Below are positions 6,568-7,719 of a DNA stretch of 7,719 nucleotides, piece after piece; the stretch's first letter is position 1, and each line of letters begins with the position of its first letter. Made by a program: the position numbers and the translations under genes. The stretch spans positions 1-7,719 of the forward strand of contig JASGGE010000159.1 of the NCBI GenBank assembly GCA_047605205.1. The letters are read 5' to 3'. Source of the DNA: Siphonobacter sp047605205. GTDB taxonomy: Bacteria; Bacteroidota; Bacteroidia; Cytophagales; Spirosomataceae. Below the pieces are notes generated by a model. It was not told the origin of the DNA, did no database searches, and was given only the letters and a program-made list of their open reading frames with translations.

Positions 6568-6762
6568 ACCTAAGCCTGTTTAAGTTTTCTCATTTGAAGT
6601 ATAAAAGGTATAGAGCTAACCCATTAAGAAATTCAGTGGTTAAATGAGTACATTCTTCTCAAGCTGTAAACCAGGGTAACGTATTATCTTTCAAAAAAAG
6701 AATACTGTGGTTATGATGAACGAAACTCAACCGAACGTAAAACCTTTAAAAACGGAAGCTTT
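6568..6762. other. Gap between the ApnL-like and membrane-protein genes
   Basis: Apart from the repeated motif (6619-6636) and a weak terminator-like hairpin at the right end, this 195-bp gap is A/T-rich and has no supported gene. A 41-codon plus-strand frame (6713-6838) runs antisense into the membrane-protein gene and looks like chance. Confidence 0.4.
6619..6636 (-). promoter_or_regulatory. 18-bp motif upstream of the ApnL-like gene (copy 1)
   Basis: On the minus strand this reads CTGAATTTCTTAATGGGT, ending 51 bp before the ATG at 6567. It matches copy 2 upstream of the next gene at 16 of 18 positions, with partial likeness continuing for six more bases. Just downstream is TACCTTTT (one base off TAnnTTTG), so it may lie at or near a promoter. 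It could be a shared operator or an upstream activator site; function is inferred from repetition and placement only. Confidence 0.4.
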
Positions 6763-6773
6763 TTATAACTTCC
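6748..6773 (-). terminator. Weak terminator-like hairpin at the end of the membrane-protein gene
   Basis: Read on the minus strand, GGAAG (6773-6769) and CTTCC (6758-6754) pair across a 10-base loop and are followed by GTTTTT (6753-6748). The stem overlaps the TAA stop at 6765-6763. The stem is short, so this is only a possible terminator separating this gene from the ApnL-like gene. Confidence 0.3.
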
Positions 6774-7281
6774 ACTCAGCTAGCAGGCTATCCTTAAAGG
6801 TAATAGCTGCCGGAGCATACGGAATTTCAAAAGACTGAATACTTGGCAAGCCCTCAACCTCCAGCCGAGCCCGGAACTGGCGGGCGGGAATACTGTCAGG
6901 AAAATAATCAAAATGCAAACGTTGCGTACCTTTCTTAAAAGGAAAGAGGTAGGTGTCGGTTTCCTGAATAAGTTTTTTGTGTTGTAGAAAAACTTCCTTT
7001 TTCAGGAAATAAGGTCGACTCGTGTTGGGAAATATTTTGGGCCGCCAGTCAATTTGGGTTACTTCATTTCCATTTTTTCGGAGTGTAAGTTGATCATCCT
7101 CCCCAACCGGGCGTAAGTAAAGGCGTTGCCGCTGTTCGTTCAGAGCAGAACCATATTGTTGGGCTAGCTGATCGGTTGCTGGGTGCATTGCCCGCCAGCC
7201 AACGTATAGCATCCCTGCAAACAGAACTAAAAAAATAATACGGTCAAAAAAGCGTAAAAGTATCATACCAGACCATTCCAT
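6763..7281 (-). CDS. Uncharacterised membrane-anchored protein
   Basis: A 172-residue protein I do not recognise. One hydrophobic segment near the N-terminus (about residues 13-30, DRIIFLVLFAGMLYVGWRAM) is preceded by an Arg, so it probably anchors the protein with the rest outside the cytoplasm; an uncleaved signal anchor is likelier than a signal peptide. The remaining 140 residues are polar, charged and strand-like (RLYLRPVG, DQLTLRKNG, RLHFDYFPDS, RARLEVEGL), suggesting a single beta domain that might bind a partner or ligand. No catalytic motif, cysteine or lipobox is visible. The start is ATG at 7281 or the in-frame ATG at 7266 (MILLRFFDR), which gives a more usual anchor. It reads in the same direction as the ApnL-like gene but with a 195-bp gap, and both share an upstream 18-bp motif. 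Confidence 0.75.
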   Translation of the reverse strand: MEWSGMILLRFFDRIIFLVLFAGMLYVGWRAMHPATDQLAQQYGSALNEQRQRLYLRPVGEDDQLTLRKNGNEVTQIDWRPKIFPNTSRPYFLKKEVFLQHKKLIQETDTYLFPFKKGTQRLHFDYFPDSIPARQFRARLEVEGLPSIQSFEIPYAPAAITFKDSLLAEWKL

Positions 7282-7319
7282 TTCCAGAATACCACCCGCG
7301 GGAAATGGCTCATGAGATT

Positions 7320-7337
7320 ACCCATTAAGGAATACAG
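7320..7337 (-). promoter_or_regulatory. 18-bp motif upstream of the membrane-protein gene (copy 2)
   Basis: On the minus strand this reads CTGTATTCCTTAATGGGT, 38 bp before the ATG at 7281 and 53 bp before the alternative ATG at 7266. It matches copy 1 at 16 of 18 positions. If 7266 is the true start, the two copies sit at almost the same distance (51 and 53 bp) from their genes, which supports a shared regulatory role. Confidence 0.4.
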
Positions 7338-7499
7338 ATCAGCCCTCATCTGCAAAAGATCAGAGCCTTTTTACGAAGGTAGCCATCTTCCTAAAACAAA
7401 ACACCTGAAGAAGTAAATCAATTTGCACTTAAACCTTGAAAATGAAGTCGATAATAAAAAATAATACTTAGTCAGCTTCAGGATATTAGTCGCATCAGC

Positions 7500-7530
7500 T
7501 TGGCTTTGCTCAGAAAAAATCCTATTTTTG
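7500..7530 (+). promoter_or_regulatory. Bacteroidota-type promoter for the last gene
   Basis: TTGG (7500-7503), a 19-bp spacer, then TATTTTTG (7523-7530): an exact TAnnTTTG -7 box and a -33 box one base off TTTG. It has the same arrangement as the POT promoter in this window. Transcription would start near 7537 and leave a leader of roughly 130 bases before the GTG at 7666, long for this group. Confidence 0.6.
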
Positions 7531-7566
7531 CGGTTGTAGAATTACGAATTAAACACCCCGGGCCAC

Positions 7567-7593
7567 TGGTAAAGGCAAGCATAGTGTTTACCA
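7567..7593 (+). promoter_or_regulatory. Hairpin in the leader of the last gene
   Basis: TGGTAAA (7567-7573) and TTTACCA (7587-7593) form a perfect 7-bp stem with a 13-base loop, about 30 bases after the predicted transcription start and 72 bases before the GTG start. There is no T tract, so it is not a standard terminator. It matches no riboswitch class I know and could equally be a protein-binding inverted repeat. Confidence 0.3.
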
Positions 7594-7665
7594 TTAGGTG
7601 ATAAATTTTTAGATACCTTTTCCAGCGGCTGAGTGTCTTGATTGTCAACTTTAACAATTGCAAAC

Positions 7666-7719
7666 GTGGCAGATATTTTTGAACGTCGTTTGGCCAATTT
7701 AGGGCCCCTTGGACAGTAC
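7666..7719 (+). CDS. 5' end of a probable PLP-dependent alpha-oxoamine synthase-like enzyme (partial)
   Basis: Only 18 codons are inside the window, starting with GTG at 7666 and reading (M)ADIFERRLANLGPLGQY to the right edge without a stop. This opening resembles, from memory, Cytophagales fold-type I PLP enzymes of the class annotated aminotransferase class I/II, related to serine palmitoyltransferase and 8-amino-7-oxononanoate synthase, which join an amino acid to an acyl-CoA. The catalytic lysine and PLP site lie outside the window, so the call rests on the N-terminus alone. An in-frame stop (TGA, 7639-7641) lies just upstream; the only other candidate start is TTG at 7642. The strong upstream promoter and the codon-like sequence support a real gene. 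Confidence 0.55.
   Translation, partial: MADIFERRLANLGPLGQY

Larger units (their letters stand above)
7282..7665. other. Divergent intergenic region, 384 bp
   Basis: This region separates the membrane-protein gene (-) from the last gene (+). It holds the upstream motif copy 2, a good plus-strand promoter (7500-7530) and a leader hairpin (7567-7593). A 61-codon minus-strand frame (7663-7478) runs against the promoter and leader, has no recognisable features and is treated as chance. Nothing else was found between 7338 and 7499. Confidence 0.6.

Noticed and set aside
6713..6838. 41-codon plus-strand frame beginning MMNETQPNVKPL, considered as a small peptide precursor
   Set aside because: Half of it is antisense to the membrane-protein gene, there is no modifying enzyme nearby and only a poor promoter match.
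7478..7663. 61-codon minus-strand frame
   Set aside because: It covers a good plus-strand promoter and leader, and its sequence shows no domain or start signal.

Overview
The window looks like chromosome from a Bacteroidota bacterium, most likely a Cytophagales member of the Spirosoma type. The evidence is protein style (AraC C-terminus, lumazine-binding/NTF2-like secreted protein, paired POT transporters, M23 protein with an FAPVVPF opening), the lack of clear Shine-Dalgarno sequences, and two good matches to the Bacteroidota promoter form (TTGG, 19 bp, TAnnTTTG). The taxon is inferred from sequence alone.

Layout. Positions 1-400 are A/T-rich and look like accessory DNA. They hold the 3' end of an AraC-type regulator, whose stop codon overlaps the end of a broken tyrosine recombinase on the minus strand. 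A small secreted NTF2-like protein follows (531-971, +). Two tandem POT/PTR2 peptide:proton symporters are read leftward (4244 to 1165), probably as one transcript from a promoter at 4277-4307. Diverging from them is an M23-fold metalloprotein without a signal peptide (4320-5024, +). It converges on, and overlaps by 26 bp, a large three-part protein of the D-apionate lactonase (ApnL) family (6567-4999, -). Next is a small uncharacterised membrane-anchored protein (7281-6763, -), then a 384-bp gap with a recognisable promoter and a hairpin-bearing leader. The window ends 18 codons into what is probably a PLP-dependent alpha-oxoamine synthase-like enzyme (7666-, +).

How the parts may fit. The two POT carriers would import di- and tripeptides using the proton gradient. 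The M23 protein beside them has a complete zinc site but no export signal, so its role need not be cell-wall cleavage. The ApnL-like enzyme is the most unusual gene: no other apiose-pathway gene is visible, and its substrate here is unknown. A near-identical 18-bp motif lies 40-55 bp upstream of both the ApnL-like gene and the small membrane protein gene, hinting at shared control. I see no complete defence system, CRISPR array, RNA gene or intact mobile element. The best leads are the recombinase scar, the ApnL/M23 pair and the repeated upstream motif.
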